Positions 28,048-37,225 of a stretch of 64,000 nucleotides of DNA are shown piece by piece. The stretch's first letter is position 1; each line of letters starts with the position of its first letter. This DNA comes from Acidaminobacter sp. JC074. GTDB taxonomy: Bacteria > Bacillota > Clostridia > Peptostreptococcales > Acidaminobacteraceae. A program made the position numbers and the translations under genes. The notes beneath the pieces are model-generated. The model ran no database searches, was not told where the DNA came from, and saw only the letters and a list, made by a program, of their open reading frames with translations. The stretch is from contig NZ_VANV01000019.1 in NCBI RefSeq assembly GCF_022496765.1, positions 62,001-126,000 on the forward strand, in the 5' to 3' direction.

Positions 28048-28085
28048 AATAAAAAACGGGTAATATCAATAATGAGGTGATGATT

Positions 28086-28499
28086 ATGTACGAATTAAAA
28101 ACTAAAATTAATGATAAGAATGTTTTAGAGTTTCTTAATAATGTAGACAATAAGAGACGAAAAGAAGACTCACTTGTGGTATTAGAAATCATGAGTCGCT
28201 TAACAAAGGAAGAAGCAAAGATGTGGGGAGACTCCATTATTGGATTCGGAACTTACAAGTATAGTAACTCGACAGGCAAAGAATTTGAGTGGATGAAAAT
28301 AGGCTTTTCACCTAGAAAACAAAGCTTAACCCTGTATATCATGAATGGCTATGACCATTATGAAGACCTGTTAAAAAGGCTAGGCAAACACAAACTAGGC
28401 AAATCATGTCTCTATATCAACAAACTTGATGACATCGACTTATCCGTTTTAGAAGAGCTGATCAGTCATTCATTTGAATATGTGACAAAAAACTATTGA
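28086..28499 (+). CDS. DUF1801-domain protein
   Basis: A 137-residue cytoplasmic protein with the DUF1801/YdhG-type fold: KMWGDSIIGFGTYKY, followed by WMKIGFSPRKQSLTLYI and GKSCLYINKLDDID near the end. Function of the family is not established. The frame is open from a GTG at 28077, but the ATG at 28086 has GAGG 8 bases upstream and is preferred. It stands alone and converges on the selenium operon. Confidence 0.8.
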   Translation: MYELKTKINDKNVLEFLNNVDNKRRKEDSLVVLEIMSRLTKEEAKMWGDSIIGFGTYKYSNSTGKEFEWMKIGFSPRKQSLTLYIMNGYDHYEDLLKRLGKHKLGKSCLYINKLDDIDLSVLEELISHSFEYVTKNY

Positions 28500-28517
28500 G
28501 GGGAAAATCCCCTCAAT
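28495..28517. terminator. Terminator shared by DUF1801 and the selenium operon
   Basis: Ten-bp stem ATTGAGGGGA/TCCCCTCAAT. The minus-strand tail AGTTTTTTG makes it a good terminator for the yedE-yedF-DUF3343 operon; the plus-strand tail is weak. Confidence 0.75.
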
Positions 28518-28756
28518 TAATTGTTTTCATATACCAATATATTTGCATCGACTTCATAGATTCGATGTATGTTTTCTACATGAATTTCTCCAATGACCTT
28601 ATTAAAATCATCATGAACAAATGTCAAAGCAACGCCACAATCTACACTTAATTCTCTAGGAGCTGGCATTGTTTCATATTCTATGCCCTGTTTCTTCATG
28701 TATTTTTCTAAATAAAGAACACCTGAGAAAGTATGAAAGATGACAAGATACTTCAT
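28517..28756 (-). CDS. DUF3343 putative Se/S carrier-like protein
   Basis: A 79-residue protein reading YLVIFHTFSGVLYLEKYMKKQG, then TMPAPRELSVDCGVALTF with a conserved Cys. This matches the DUF3343 (Se/S carrier-like) family, often found beside YedE/YedF and selenium genes. The Cys in the DCG motif is the likely carrier residue. Its start overlaps the stop of the YedF-like gene by one base (TAATG), so translation is coupled. Confidence 0.82.
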   Translation of the reverse strand: MKYLVIFHTFSGVLYLEKYMKKQGIEYETMPAPRELSVDCGVALTFVHDDFNKVIGEIHVENIHRIYEVDANILVYENN

Positions 28757-28947
28757 TATTTTGTACCTTTTACAAGCAAGTCATCAAGACTTACCTGATA
28801 GCCACTATTTTCTAAAAATCTTTTCACATTTTGCATGGCTGTGTTATTGTCAACGACAACCTCAATACTTGCTGGTTTAGATTTAATTGCTTTTTTAGTT
28901 CTTAAAACTGGTTCTGGACAAGACAATCCTGACGTATCAATTTTCAT
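28756..28947 (-). CDS. TusA/YedF-like sulfurtransferase-type protein
   Basis: A 63-residue protein with the TusA/SirA fold: DTSGLSCPEPVLRTKKAI holds the CPxP motif with the active Cys. YedF proteins of selenium metabolism usually have about 200 residues with a second DsrE-like domain; here only the first domain exists, and the DUF3343 gene next to it may replace the second function. It is not itself a selenoprotein (Cys, not UGA). One-base overlaps on both sides mark a tight operon. Confidence 0.85.
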   Translation of the reverse strand: MKIDTSGLSCPEPVLRTKKAIKSKPASIEVVVDNNTAMQNVKRFLENSGYQVSLDDLLVKGTK

Positions 28948-29984
28948 TAGACAACCTCCCTATTCACAAGACTCACAAACAATAAGAATACTGTAAGTAT
29001 AACAAGTGCTGGCATTGTATTCGGCGATGCAGCAACTAACTTTAAGTTATGCGCGACACCTGCTCCCATCATTAAACCCATGATTGTAACTGAAGAGTCT
29101 ACATTACCTTCACTTGATAAAATCAATTGGCGAAGTGGACAGCCGCCTAAAAGTACCGATCCCCAACCTGCTACAAACATACCTACAAAGTTGATGTACC
29201 AAACATTGTGAGCTGCTGGCTGACCTTCAAAACCAATATTGAAGTTTCCAAATGCTAAGTTAGTAACAAAAGCGCCCAGTAAAATACTTAAGAAACCTAA
29301 TAATAAATAGTTGTCTTTGAACAAGATAATATCTCTGATACCACCTACCATACAAAGTCTAGTTTTTTGTGCAACAACACCTGCAACCAAACCTGCTGTT
29401 AAAGATAGTGCAATAGGCGCTGCTGGTGGTAGTTTACCATCCACACCAAAGATCAAAAATGCTGGTCTAGCAAGCAGTGCTACTAATAGTGCAACCATAA
29501 TTGCCACCAACATATAACCGCCCGCTTTTGGCTGATCATAGTTTCTCTTAAGTGTAAAACCCTTGTTTAAGAAGAAAATACCTACAAGAATACCTGCTGA
29601 GAAACCTGCAATACCTAAAATGGCATTTAAGTCTCCACCTGCCAGTCTTAATACCATTCTCATTGGGCAGCCTAAAAATGCCAAAGCACCAATCATTACC
29701 GTCATACCCAATAGGAATCTTATAAAAGGTGAAGAACCGCCTTTTACATTAAACTCTTTTGCAACAAAAGCTGCAATAAATGCTCCTAAAACTATACCTA
29801 TAATTTCTGGTCTGATGTAGGCAAGTTTAGATGTTGAGTGTAAGCCTAAGCTACCAGAAATATCTCTAAGAAAGCATGCAATGCACACACCCATATTTCC
29901 TAGATTGCCAAACTTCACAAGCAGTCCTGATAATACCCCAATTATCAGGCCGCCTAATACAATCATTAATTTTCTATTTTTCAT
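28947..29984 (-). CDS. yedE: YedE-family selenium/sulfur compound transporter
   Basis: A 345-residue integral membrane protein with about nine to ten segments. It shows the two GCP motifs of the YeeE/YedE (Sulf_transp) family, FLGCPMRMVLR and LLGGCPLRQLIL, plus NMGVCIACFLRDISG near the start. In selenium-using bacteria YedE is tied to selenium metabolism and is thought to move a selenium compound. It is the first gene of a three-gene operon with the YedF-like and DUF3343 genes, and the selenoprotein gene lies 1.4 kb away. AAGGAGGGG precedes the ATG. Confidence 0.88.
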   Translation of the reverse strand: MKNRKLMIVLGGLIIGVLSGLLVKFGNLGNMGVCIACFLRDISGSLGLHSTSKLAYIRPEIIGIVLGAFIAAFVAKEFNVKGGSSPFIRFLLGMTVMIGALAFLGCPMRMVLRLAGGDLNAILGIAGFSAGILVGIFFLNKGFTLKRNYDQPKAGGYMLVAIMVALLVALLARPAFLIFGVDGKLPPAAPIALSLTAGLVAGVVAQKTRLCMVGGIRDIILFKDNYLLLGFLSILLGAFVTNLAFGNFNIGFEGQPAAHNVWYINFVGMFVAGWGSVLLGGCPLRQLILSSEGNVDSSVTIMGLMMGAGVAHNLKLVAASPNTMPALVILTVFLLFVSLVNREVV

Positions 29985-30093
29985 AGCCCCTCCTTAATCC
30001 ATCATCATTCTACCAAGGCCATCTCAAAAAGAGAAATCAAATGATTTAATAGTTCGACTTCCAAATATAAACATATTCGATTGTATACCAAAA

Positions 30094-30126
30094 TAATAAA
30101 AAAACTAGATGCTCGCTTGCATCTAG
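30094..30126 (-). terminator. Terminator of purK-purE
   Basis: Eight-bp stem CTAGATGC/GCATCTAG with a 6-base loop; the minus-strand tail is TTTTTTTATTATTTT. It lies 8 bases after the purE stop. Confidence 0.88.
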
Positions 30127-30133
30127 CCATTTC

Positions 30134-30646
30134 TTATTTATTCATCTGCTCAAGATAAGCACTGTATTTCAATTCCTCAAGCTTTTCAGCCTTATCGAGC
30201 ACCATTTTTTCAAGACTTTTCTTATAGTCATCCACTCTTGTGTAAACTTCATCATCAAATGTGCCTATGATTTCACCAGCTAAAATACCAGCGTTTTTAG
30301 CACCATTTATAGCAACTGTTGCCACTGGAATACCTGGAGGCATTTGAACAATAGAGTAAAGAGAGTCAACTCCGCTGAGCGTACTTGTTTTCACTGGTAC
30401 ACCGATTACTGGTACTGAGGTCATAGCTGCTATCATACCTGGTAAGTGTGCCGCACCACCTGCGCCAGCAATGATTACTTTGATGCCTCTTTCTCTTGCA
30501 GTTTTAGCATAGTCAACCAACCTATCTGGTGTTCTATGTGCAGACACTACTGTCAACTCATATGATAAGCCAATCTCATCAAGAAATTCAGCTGCTGCTT
30601 TCATTACTGGCAAATCAGAATCGCTACCCATTATAATACCAATCAT
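30134..30646 (-). CDS. purE: N5-carboxyaminoimidazole ribonucleotide mutase
   Basis: A 170-residue PurE, which converts N5-CAIR to CAIR. It begins [17 protein letters not shown] and contains [10 protein letters not shown] and the [14 protein letters not shown] motif of the class I mutase. It overlaps purK by 4 bases (ATGA), so the two are coupled. Confidence 0.97.
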   Translation of the reverse strand: MIGIIMGSDSDLPVMKAAAEFLDEIGLSYELTVVSAHRTPDRLVDYAKTARERGIKVIIAGAGGAAHLPGMIAAMTSVPVIGVPVKTSTLSGVDSLYSIVQMPPGIPVATVAINGAKNAGILAGEIIGTFDDEVYTRVDDYKKSLEKMVLDKAEKLEELKYSAYLEQMNK

Positions 30647-31800
30647 TTGTCGCCTCCTATAATTTTAATAGAATGATAAGCCTCATTGGCTTCTTTTCTC
30701 ACTTGATTTATATCATTACCTACGACAGTTAAGTGACCCATCTTTCTGCCAGGCTTTGAAGAAGCCTTGCCATAGATATGAACCTTCACTCTCGGGTTTT
30801 TGTAAGTTTCTTCAATACCCGTTACCAGACTTACTCCAGCCTGTCCTGATCCTAGTATATTTCTCATGACAACTGGTGATATTAAATTAACATCACCAAG
30901 TGGTAAACCTGTTATTGCTCTAATATGCTGCTCATATTGACTTGAGATGGTAGCTTCAATGGTGTAATGACCTGAGTTATGTGGTCTCGGTGCAACTTCA
31001 TTTAAGTAGATTCCACCCTCATCGTCTAAAAACATTTCAGTACAGAACATGCCAACACCTTCAAATATCTCCATCACATCATGGGCCATTTTCATAGCCT
31101 TTTTTTGGCTCTCATCAGTCATTTCAGCCGGTACAATGGTCTCATCTAAAATACTGTCCTTATGGATATTTTCTGCTACTGGGTAAACAGTGATCTCACC
31201 ATCAATACCTCTACAAGCTAACACAGAAATCTCTTTAGAAAAGTTCAAGAACTTCTCAGCCATTAGATCTACCTTGCCACCACCAAGTACATTGTACTGA
31301 TTTTCTATATCGTCTTCATTCTTAACAACAGCATTACCTTTGCCATCATAACCGCCAGTTGTCGCCTTTAACATGTATGGATAGCCAAACTTCATACCAG
31401 CTGCTTTTAGGTCTTCAAGAGAGTCCACTTTTATAAAGTCAGGCATTTCTATGCCTTTTTCCCTGAGGAGTGACTTCTGAGTAAACTTATTCTGTATGAT
31501 CTTTAAAGAAGACGCAGTAGGATAAACTACATGTCCTGCTTCTTCTAGCTCAATTAACAAATCAGCATCAATGTGTTCGAATTCATAGGTAATTACATCA
31601 ACTGATTCAGCTAAAGTTTTGTAAGCTTCTTTGTCATGGAAGGAAGCCACAATATGTGTATCACTAATACTATGAGATGGGCAGTCTTCTGTTGGATCTA
31701 AAGTAACAACTTTAAATCCCAAGCGCTTGGCATCTAAAATCATCATTTTCCCAAGTTGTCCGCCACCAATTATGCCTATCTTTTTATTCAATGGATTCAT
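30643..31800 (-). CDS. purK: N5-CAIR synthetase (AIR carboxylase ATPase subunit)
   Basis: A 385-residue ATP-grasp enzyme that carboxylates AIR with bicarbonate and ATP. It starts [21 protein letters not shown] and has the ATP-grasp stretch [14 protein letters not shown] and [14 protein letters not shown], typical of PurK. With purE it fills step 6 of the pathway, away from the main purine operon. GGAGG lies 7 bases before the ATG. Confidence 0.97.
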   Translation of the reverse strand: MNPLNKKIGIIGGGQLGKMMILDAKRLGFKVVTLDPTEDCPSHSISDTHIVASFHDKEAYKTLAESVDVITYEFEHIDADLLIELEEAGHVVYPTASSLKIIQNKFTQKSLLREKGIEMPDFIKVDSLEDLKAAGMKFGYPYMLKATTGGYDGKGNAVVKNEDDIENQYNVLGGGKVDLMAEKFLNFSKEISVLACRGIDGEITVYPVAENIHKDSILDETIVPAEMTDESQKKAMKMAHDVMEIFEGVGMFCTEMFLDDEGGIYLNEVAPRPHNSGHYTIEATISSQYEQHIRAITGLPLGDVNLISPVVMRNILGSGQAGVSLVTGIEETYKNPRVKVHIYGKASSKPGRKMGHLTVVGNDINQVRKEANEAYHSIKIIGGDK

Positions 31801-31828
31801 CTTTTACCTCCAAATTCTTAACAATATA

Positions 31829-31857
31829 AGTGTACAAAACCCGTCCCACATCGTCAA
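31829..31857 (-). promoter_or_regulatory. purK-purE promoter
   Basis: Minus-strand TTGACG (31852-31857), 17 bases, TACACT (31829-31834), about 28 bases before the purK ATG. Confidence 0.7.
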
Positions 31858-31914
31858 CATTATTCCCAAAAACATTCTAATTTCAGTTAATATCTAGAGT
31901 TAATCACCAAGTCA

Positions 31915-31927
31915 AAACCCGAACATT
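31915..31927 (-). promoter_or_regulatory. PurBox-like element upstream of purK
   Basis: The element AAACCCGAACATT (plus strand) matches 12 of 13 positions of the Bacillus PurR PurBox AWWWCCGAACWWT. It lies about 58 bases upstream of the purK -35. A second inverted copy is not clear. No PurR gene is in the window. Confidence 0.5.
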
Positions 31928-31973
31928 TATAGTAACTTACTAAATAAGATATGTATATTTTGAAATATCTTCA

Positions 31974-32000
31974 TAAAAAATCCGCATCTGATGATACGGA
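31974..32000 (-). terminator. Terminator of the histidine kinase gene
   Basis: Stem TCCGCATC/GATACGGA with one mismatch, a short loop and the minus-strand tail TTTTTT, 5 bases after the kinase stop. Confidence 0.8.
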
Positions 32001-32004
32001 CTAT

Positions 32005-34461
32005 TTATGACTGGTGAGGAAACTTGAAAATAAACTTAGTCCCTGACTTATCAGATTCCACATGTATAGAACCTCCAAACTGAACAGTGACTATATTATA
32101 AACAATGTTGAGTCCCAATCCTGAACCACCTTTTTTTCGGTTGGTCGTAAAAAATGGATCAAATATTTTAGTTAAATTTTCTTCCTCAATACCTACACCA
32201 TTATCCAAATAAGTCATGGTCAGCTCATTTTCATCACTTTCTACCTCAATACGCATGAGACCTTCTTGTCCATCATAGCCATGAAGGATGCTATTGAGAA
32301 CCAGATTGGTTATCACTTGAGAAAAGGAACCCGGATCGCCAAACATGCTTATCTCATCAGGACATTCAACGATGATCTCATGACCATTTTGCTTCAACTC
32401 ATGATGGAGACTTTTAATGGTTGATTCAATAGTAAGAGCTACATTAAAATTAATGGTATGGGCGTATGTCTTATCAACAGAAATCTGTTTAAAGCTTTTA
32501 ATCAAATCATTGGCTCTGACTAGATTTTCTTCAATTATGTCTGTAGACTCTACAAGCTGCTCAATATACTTTTCAAACTGAGATTTGGTCATTTCAGCAT
32601 TTAAGAGTTTGTCTTTTCCTTCTTTTGCCTTTGTCTTTAAAAATGAACTTACTGATACGGCAACACCTAATGGTGTATTTATTTCATGACTGATGCCTGA
32701 AACCAAACTCCCTAAAGAAGCCAATTTTTCTTTCTGAACCAACTCCTCCATTGCCTGTTCTAAGGCTTTGGTACGCTCTTGTACCAAAAGTTCTAATTCT
32801 TCTTTTTCCTTTAACATAAGTTCTTCTACCGCTTCTTGAGCCTCAATAAGTTCGATGATGTTCACAAGAGTCGCTATAAGCATATTGACCCTATCTCCAT
32901 TTTTTACAGGAATGATCTTCATTTTGAAGACACTTCTCTTATTTATGGCGTCATAATACTCATAAGTCCCATCATATGCTTGACCAGAAGAAACAACTTC
33001 ATTTATGATTCCTTCCCAAGTCTTCCTATTGGTGTCTTCTGAAATCAAATCATAAAAGGATGCGCCTACTAAAGTATGTCTTTTATCATCTATATACTCG
33101 ACTAAATGAGAATTGTAGGTCAAGACAATCCCATCCGTCGTCATAGAAAATACAATAGCATCTGAATTTTCTATTAAAGATCTATAGCGGTTTCTACTAT
33201 GATTTAAAGATTTGAACGAATCACTCAACTGTTCCATCATGCCCATGTAGGCCATTTTAAGATTGTATACCTCTATAAAATCAAACCTACCGGGTGAAAA
33301 TACTTCTTTTGTCATATGGTCCATATCAACTGTTGCAAGGTTCTTCTCAAGCTTCAAGATCGATGAAATAAGAATGTTTACTAAAAATCCACCTATTAAA
33401 AGTCCTACAATGCCAATTATTATGACGGCCATTCTCATGGCATAAAACTCAGACTGGATGGTCCCAATCAAATCATCTTCCGGTACAGCAACAACAAAGT
33501 ACCAGTCAAGACCAATCCTCGGATCAATCGAGGTCAACATGGTATAGATACTAGTATCTTCAAAATTTACTTGCTGAACAGAATTAAGGAGTTTCTTTTC
33601 AGACAAATAGCCAGCAGACTTTGAGATCAATATGTTCTCACTATCTACAGCATAAGCAAATTCTGTAAGTGGAGGATCCTCACCAGTTAAGGTCAAGAGA
33701 ACTTCATCAGTTGAATGGGCTATTACCTTAAACTCTCTGTCAACTAGATAAAGCACACCTTTATTTTTTTCAGTTATACCTCTTAAAAAAGTATTGATGC
33801 TATTTAAATTCACGTCTAACCCCGAAACACCCATGACGTTGGATTTTTCATCTAAAATAGGAATAATTGATGTAATGGTAGTATTTTGAATTTCATCATA
33901 ATTGACATAAACTTGAGACCACTGAGCAACAGGATTATTAAGGACTGGCATATACCAAGGCCTACTTGTAGGGTCATAGTTCTCATAAGAGGCAATGACA
34001 TCTGACGCTCTTGTTTCTCCTGTGTATATGTTCAGCAAGGCTTCTGTATATTTATCTTTAACCATCAAACCATATGTCAAATCTTCATTCAGACGGTAGC
34101 CAATATAGTTCTTTTTTGCATCACCATAGCCAACTGCACTTACTTGCGGCAAGCTGTCAGTTACTCTTTTCATGAAGTCTAAGATCAAGGGTTCTAATAC
34201 TTGATAATCTTCATGATCATAATATTTATCATGCTCTAGTAATCCAGCCAACAAACCATTTGCCAACTGAGGATCCATTAGTAAATCAGACAAATCGTCA
34301 TTTGCAGATTTCTCCATAGCAGACATCAAAGATTCACCATGTTCTAAGACCAAAGTATTGTAAGTCCGATCTACTAAAAATGAAAAAGTGATGGCCAATA
34401 TGATGATGATAATTAATACTAGAAGAAGCAAAGCTGTCCTTATTGAAAATGAATGTTTCAT
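32005..34461 (-). CDS. Membrane histidine kinase: dCache - PAS - HisKA-type - HATPase
   Basis: An 818-residue sensor kinase. A membrane segment at about 8-30 and another at about 340-360 enclose an extracellular Cache region with DPTSRPWYMPV. A PAS domain (about 425-540), coiled coil, the phosphoacceptor H-box VSGISHEINTPLG (His near 592) and an HATPase domain follow: N-box TNLVLNSILHG, DNGVGI, and GGSGLGLNIV. The ATG at 34461 has GGAGG 5 bases upstream, better than the TTG four codons before. No response regulator gene is adjacent, so it is an orphan kinase here. The signal is unknown. Confidence 0.92.
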   Translation of the reverse strand: MKHSFSIRTALLLLVLIIIIILAITFSFLVDRTYNTLVLEHGESLMSAMEKSANDDLSDLLMDPQLANGLLAGLLEHDKYYDHEDYQVLEPLILDFMKRVTDSLPQVSAVGYGDAKKNYIGYRLNEDLTYGLMVKDKYTEALLNIYTGETRASDVIASYENYDPTSRPWYMPVLNNPVAQWSQVYVNYDEIQNTTITSIIPILDEKSNVMGVSGLDVNLNSINTFLRGITEKNKGVLYLVDREFKVIAHSTDEVLLTLTGEDPPLTEFAYAVDSENILISKSAGYLSEKKLLNSVQQVNFEDTSIYTMLTSIDPRIGLDWYFVVAVPEDDLIGTIQSEFYAMRMAVIIIGIVGLLIGGFLVNILISSILKLEKNLATVDMDHMTKEVFSPGRFDFIEVYNLKMAYMGMMEQLSDSFKSLNHSRNRYRSLIENSDAIVFSMTTDGIVLTYNSHLVEYIDDKRHTLVGASFYDLISEDTNRKTWEGIINEVVSSGQAYDGTYEYYDAINKRSVFKMKIIPVKNGDRVNMLIATLVNIIELIEAQEAVEELMLKEKEELELLVQERTKALEQAMEELVQKEKLASLGSLVSGISHEINTPLGVAVSVSSFLKTKAKEGKDKLLNAEMTKSQFEKYIEQLVESTDIIEENLVRANDLIKSFKQISVDKTYAHTINFNVALTIESTIKSLHHELKQNGHEIIVECPDEISMFGDPGSFSQVITNLVLNSILHGYDGQEGLMRIEVESDENELTMTYLDNGVGIEEENLTKIFDPFFTTNRKKGGSGLGLNIVYNIVTVQFGGSIHVESDKSGTKFIFKFPHQS

Positions 34462-34576
34462 ACACTCCTCCAAACTGTCTCTATTATATAGATACTCGAA
34501 ATCAGAGAGCTTAATCAGATGATATATATTTCACAAGTTTTATCAAAATCCAAGTCCTTACATTTTTTTAACATCA

Positions 34577-34605
34577 TGCAAATTCCCTTCTAGCTATGCT
34601 ATAAT
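34577..34605 (+). promoter_or_regulatory. Promoter of the small membrane protein gene
   Basis: An extended -10 TGCTATAAT (TATAAT at 34600-34605) with a weak -35-like TGCAAA 17 bases upstream. Confidence 0.5.
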
Positions 34606-34615
34606 GAATTATTAC

Positions 34616-34679
34616 GTTGAATTTTGAATTTTCATTCAACTTAATATGGGGGGAAACAGATAAAACGTAGAGATACGTT
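34616..34679 (+). other. Structured leader with two hairpins, no known class
   Basis: GTTGAAT/ATTCAAC (34616-34640, 11-base loop) is followed by a G6 run and then AACGTA/TACGTT with a GAGA loop (34664-34679). The second hairpin directly abuts the AGGAGG ribosome site at 34680-34685. No U-tract follows either hairpin. It matches no riboswitch class that I recognise. Confidence 0.45.
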
Positions 34680-34690
34680 AGGAGGTAATC

Positions 34691-35152
34691 ATGAACAAAA
34701 GACTATCAAAGTTGGCTAAGATAACTATTGTCATCAATATTGTTTTAGCAATCATTATCGGTTCTATACACAGCTACAACGTTTATCGAATCAAAGAGAC
34801 CAATGATATCATATTTGAAAAAATGGAAGAAAAAAATGTTATAAGGGATTCAGCTATTTATCTTTTAGAACAAGAAGGTGTTGACCTGTTTTTAGGACAA
34901 GAGCTGACAACTATATTTGGCTTATTTGCATCCATACTTTCAGTATTTTTGCTTTACAAGTTTTCTAGAAGCGTTAGCTTTTTCTATGGATTTGGTGCCG
35001 CATTTACTGGTGTTTTTACATCTTTTCTTGGAGGTTTTGCACTTTTCTATGTGCTTCTATCCGGCAAAAGTGAAATCAGTATTTCTTCAGAAAGAAAAAG
35101 TTTTAAGAATGAATGGGAAAAGTTCATTTATGACAAGAGTGTCAAAGAATAG
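34691..35152 (+). CDS. Small membrane protein of unknown function
   Basis: A 153-residue protein with three hydrophobic segments: about 8-27, 70-90 and 95-125, the last two close together. A charged stretch of about 40 residues after the first segment is probably outside the cell. No family recognised. AGGAGG lies 5 bases before the ATG and a structured leader precedes it. It ends in a clear terminator. Confidence 0.65.
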   Translation: MNKRLSKLAKITIVINIVLAIIIGSIHSYNVYRIKETNDIIFEKMEEKNVIRDSAIYLLEQEGVDLFLGQELTTIFGLFASILSVFLLYKFSRSVSFFYGFGAAFTGVFTSFLGGFALFYVLLSGKSEISISSERKSFKNEWEKFIYDKSVKE

Positions 35153-35159
35153 TATCAGT

Positions 35160-35187
35160 AGCCCTACTTATGTAGGGCTTTTCTTAT
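35160..35187. terminator. Terminator between the membrane protein and serine hydrolase genes
   Basis: Perfect 8-bp stem AGCCCTAC/GTAGGGCT with a TTAT loop and plus-strand tail TTTTCTTAT. It is close to the stop of the convergent hydrolase gene. Confidence 0.8.
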
Positions 35188-36167
35188 AGATATGGTAAAA
35201 TATCCTTATAAATAAACTCTATCCGATCTTTTGCACGCGGCTTAAAACTAGAAGTTATGGAAACTACGATCTTTTTTGCTGGACATACATAGATGATGTT
35301 GCCACCATCACCTATAGCAGCATAGCCGCCTTCAAGAAGCCACCAAAGATAACCATAGGCTTTGTCTTCGAAACGACTATGTATTTGAGTACTTTTACAT
35401 AACCATTCTTTAGAAACAACCCTCTTTTTATTATAATAGCCACCATCAAGACACATCTTTCCAATCTTTAATAAATCTGAGGTCTTAAGAGCCAATCCCC
35501 ATCCACCAGTATGAATACCTTTAGGATCCACAACCCATCCAGAAGCTTTCTTGTCTTTCAAAAAGGCCAAGTGCTGGTCTTTGTTTTCTAGATACAAGCT
35601 ACTAGGCACCATAATCTCCAGTGGGTCAAAGAGATTTTCCTTTGCAAACTTCCAAAGAGACTGCCCACAAGCCTTTACAAGAATAGCAGACAGTATCTGC
35701 ATACCGACAGTAGAGTATTTAAAATTGCCAATCTCGCTTCTACCACCCAAAAGATCAAGTGCGGCTTTTGTCCAGTCGTTACTAGAATAAACTTTTGTAT
35801 AAGGTTCAGACCTGTACTTATAGGGAGCTGTCATGCTTAAGAGATGTTTGATTTTTACTTCTTTTATGGTCTTCTCACCTCTTTTAAGATGATAATCAGG
35901 AAAATAGTCCAGTACATAGTCCTCCACGCTTTTTATAAAGCCCCTATCAATAGCAATACCTACTAGAATTGAAGTAATAGACTTTGTGACCGATGCTATG
36001 TGAAGGGTGTCATGTCTTGTAAAACCATTAAAATATGCTTCATAAACAAGATTATTCCCTTTTAAAATACATATCCCCATCATGTTCTTATAGTCTCTTT
36101 CTATAAGACCTTTTAAATGTTCTAAGTTATTCTTCATTTTCTCACTTGAGTACCTGCGCAGACCCAT
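35184..36167 (-). CDS. Beta-lactamase-family serine hydrolase
   Basis: A 327-residue protein with the class C beta-lactamase / DD-peptidase fold. The SxxK motif is in IASVTKSITSILVG (catalytic Ser and Lys). The Tyr motif is in FKYSTVGMQIL (YST in place of YxN), and a GWGLALKTSDLLKIG stretch follows. No signal peptide is seen, so it probably acts in the cytoplasm as an esterase or amidase rather than on cell-wall peptides. AGGAG lies only 2-3 bases before the ATG at 36167, a short spacing, so the ATG at 36137 is a less likely alternative. Confidence 0.85.
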   Translation of the reverse strand: MGLRRYSSEKMKNNLEHLKGLIERDYKNMMGICILKGNNLVYEAYFNGFTRHDTLHIASVTKSITSILVGIAIDRGFIKSVEDYVLDYFPDYHLKRGEKTIKEVKIKHLLSMTAPYKYRSEPYTKVYSSNDWTKAALDLLGGRSEIGNFKYSTVGMQILSAILVKACGQSLWKFAKENLFDPLEIMVPSSLYLENKDQHLAFLKDKKASGWVVDPKGIHTGGWGLALKTSDLLKIGKMCLDGGYYNKKRVVSKEWLCKSTQIHSRFEDKAYGYLWWLLEGGYAAIGDGGNIIYVCPAKKIVVSITSSFKPRAKDRIEFIYKDILPYL

Positions 36168-36232
36168 TTCTCCTTAAATTATTTAACCAACATTGATTAA
36201 GGTCAGTCTATTATGATATAAAATTTTTTTCA

Positions 36233-36270
36233 AGAAAAAAATTAAACCTACAATCACGAGGATTATAGGT
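36233..36270 (-). terminator. Terminator of the YnjBCD-like operon
   Basis: Ten-bp stem ACCTACAATC/GATTATAGGT (one wobble pair on the minus strand) with an ACGAG loop and the minus-strand tail TTAATTTTTTTC. It holds the stop of the ATPase gene. Confidence 0.82.
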
Positions 36271-37225
36271 CTTTATAAGTATGGTATTTTATGATTTCTA
36301 TATCAAGGTTTTCATGGTCCGACATGTCTTTAAATGATTCAGCCATAAGCTCAAATCCTTTTCCTCTCAATCTTACCAGATAGGACTTGCCAAGCCTCTC
36401 AGACGAGACCACTTCAAAATCACCCCCAGCTGACATATGTATCTTTTGAGGTCTTATGAAAACAGCGTCTGCATCTTCATTTGGAAGTAAGGCCTGAACC
36501 TCCTCTTTTTCAAGCCAGTTACCCGATCCAAAGAAGTCACCAACTTCTCTAGTGACTGGCTCAAAATAAATTTCATTCGGTGTGGCATATTGAATCAAGC
36601 TGCCATTTGAAATAAAGGCTATACGATCAGATAGTCTTAAAGCCTCCATGGGAGAATGGGTCACAAATAAAACAGTCAGTTTTAAGCGCTTCTGAAGTTT
36701 CTTGATGAATCTTCCAAGGTTTTCTCTTAGATTAGGATCCAAACTTGAAAAGGGTTCATCCATCAAGAGAATTCTCGGCTCAAAGGCAATGGCACGAGCG
36801 ATAGAAACACGCTGTTGTTGCCCACCTGACAATTCACTTGGAAGACGTTTTTTTAATCCCTTAAGTTCTAGTAAATCCAAGAGTTCTTCAACCCTTTCAT
36901 CAATATCAGCTTTAGGCCATTTTCTTATTTCTAAACTATAGGCAATGTTTTTATAGACCGTCATATGAGGAAATAGCAAAGGCTTTTGAAAGACAAAGGC
37001 TATTTCTCTTTCATTAACAGGTAAATCCATAATGCTATTTCCATTGAGTGTCATTTCAGAAGCTTCAATGTCCAAAAGACCAGCAATGCTATTAAGTATG
37101 GTACTTTTACCAGAACCAGATTTACCAACGATGGTACAAAACTCACCATTAGTAACATGAAGATCTAAATCATGAATGATCCTTTCATCAAATGACACAT
37201 TTAATTTTTTTATTGATAAGTCCAT
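36263..37225 (-). CDS. ABC importer ATPase (YnjD-like)
   Basis: A 320-residue ABC ATPase. Walker A GKSGSGKSTILN, Q-loop VFQKPLLFPHM, signature LSGGQQQRVSIARA, Walker B ILLMDEPFSSLD and the H-loop VTHSPMEAL are all intact. A C-terminal extension of about 90 residues looks like a TOBE-type regulatory domain. Its ATG overlaps the upstream permease stop (TAATG). It powers uptake through the two permease genes upstream. Confidence 0.93.
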   Translation of the reverse strand: MDLSIKKLNVSFDERIIHDLDLHVTNGEFCTIVGKSGSGKSTILNSIAGLLDIEASEMTLNGNSIMDLPVNEREIAFVFQKPLLFPHMTVYKNIAYSLEIRKWPKADIDERVEELLDLLELKGLKKRLPSELSGGQQQRVSIARAIAFEPRILLMDEPFSSLDPNLRENLGRFIKKLQKRLKLTVLFVTHSPMEALRLSDRIAFISNGSLIQYATPNEIYFEPVTREVGDFFGSGNWLEKEEVQALLPNEDADAVFIRPQKIHMSAGGDFEVVSSERLGKSYLVRLRGKGFELMAESFKDMSDHENLDIEIIKYHTYKDL

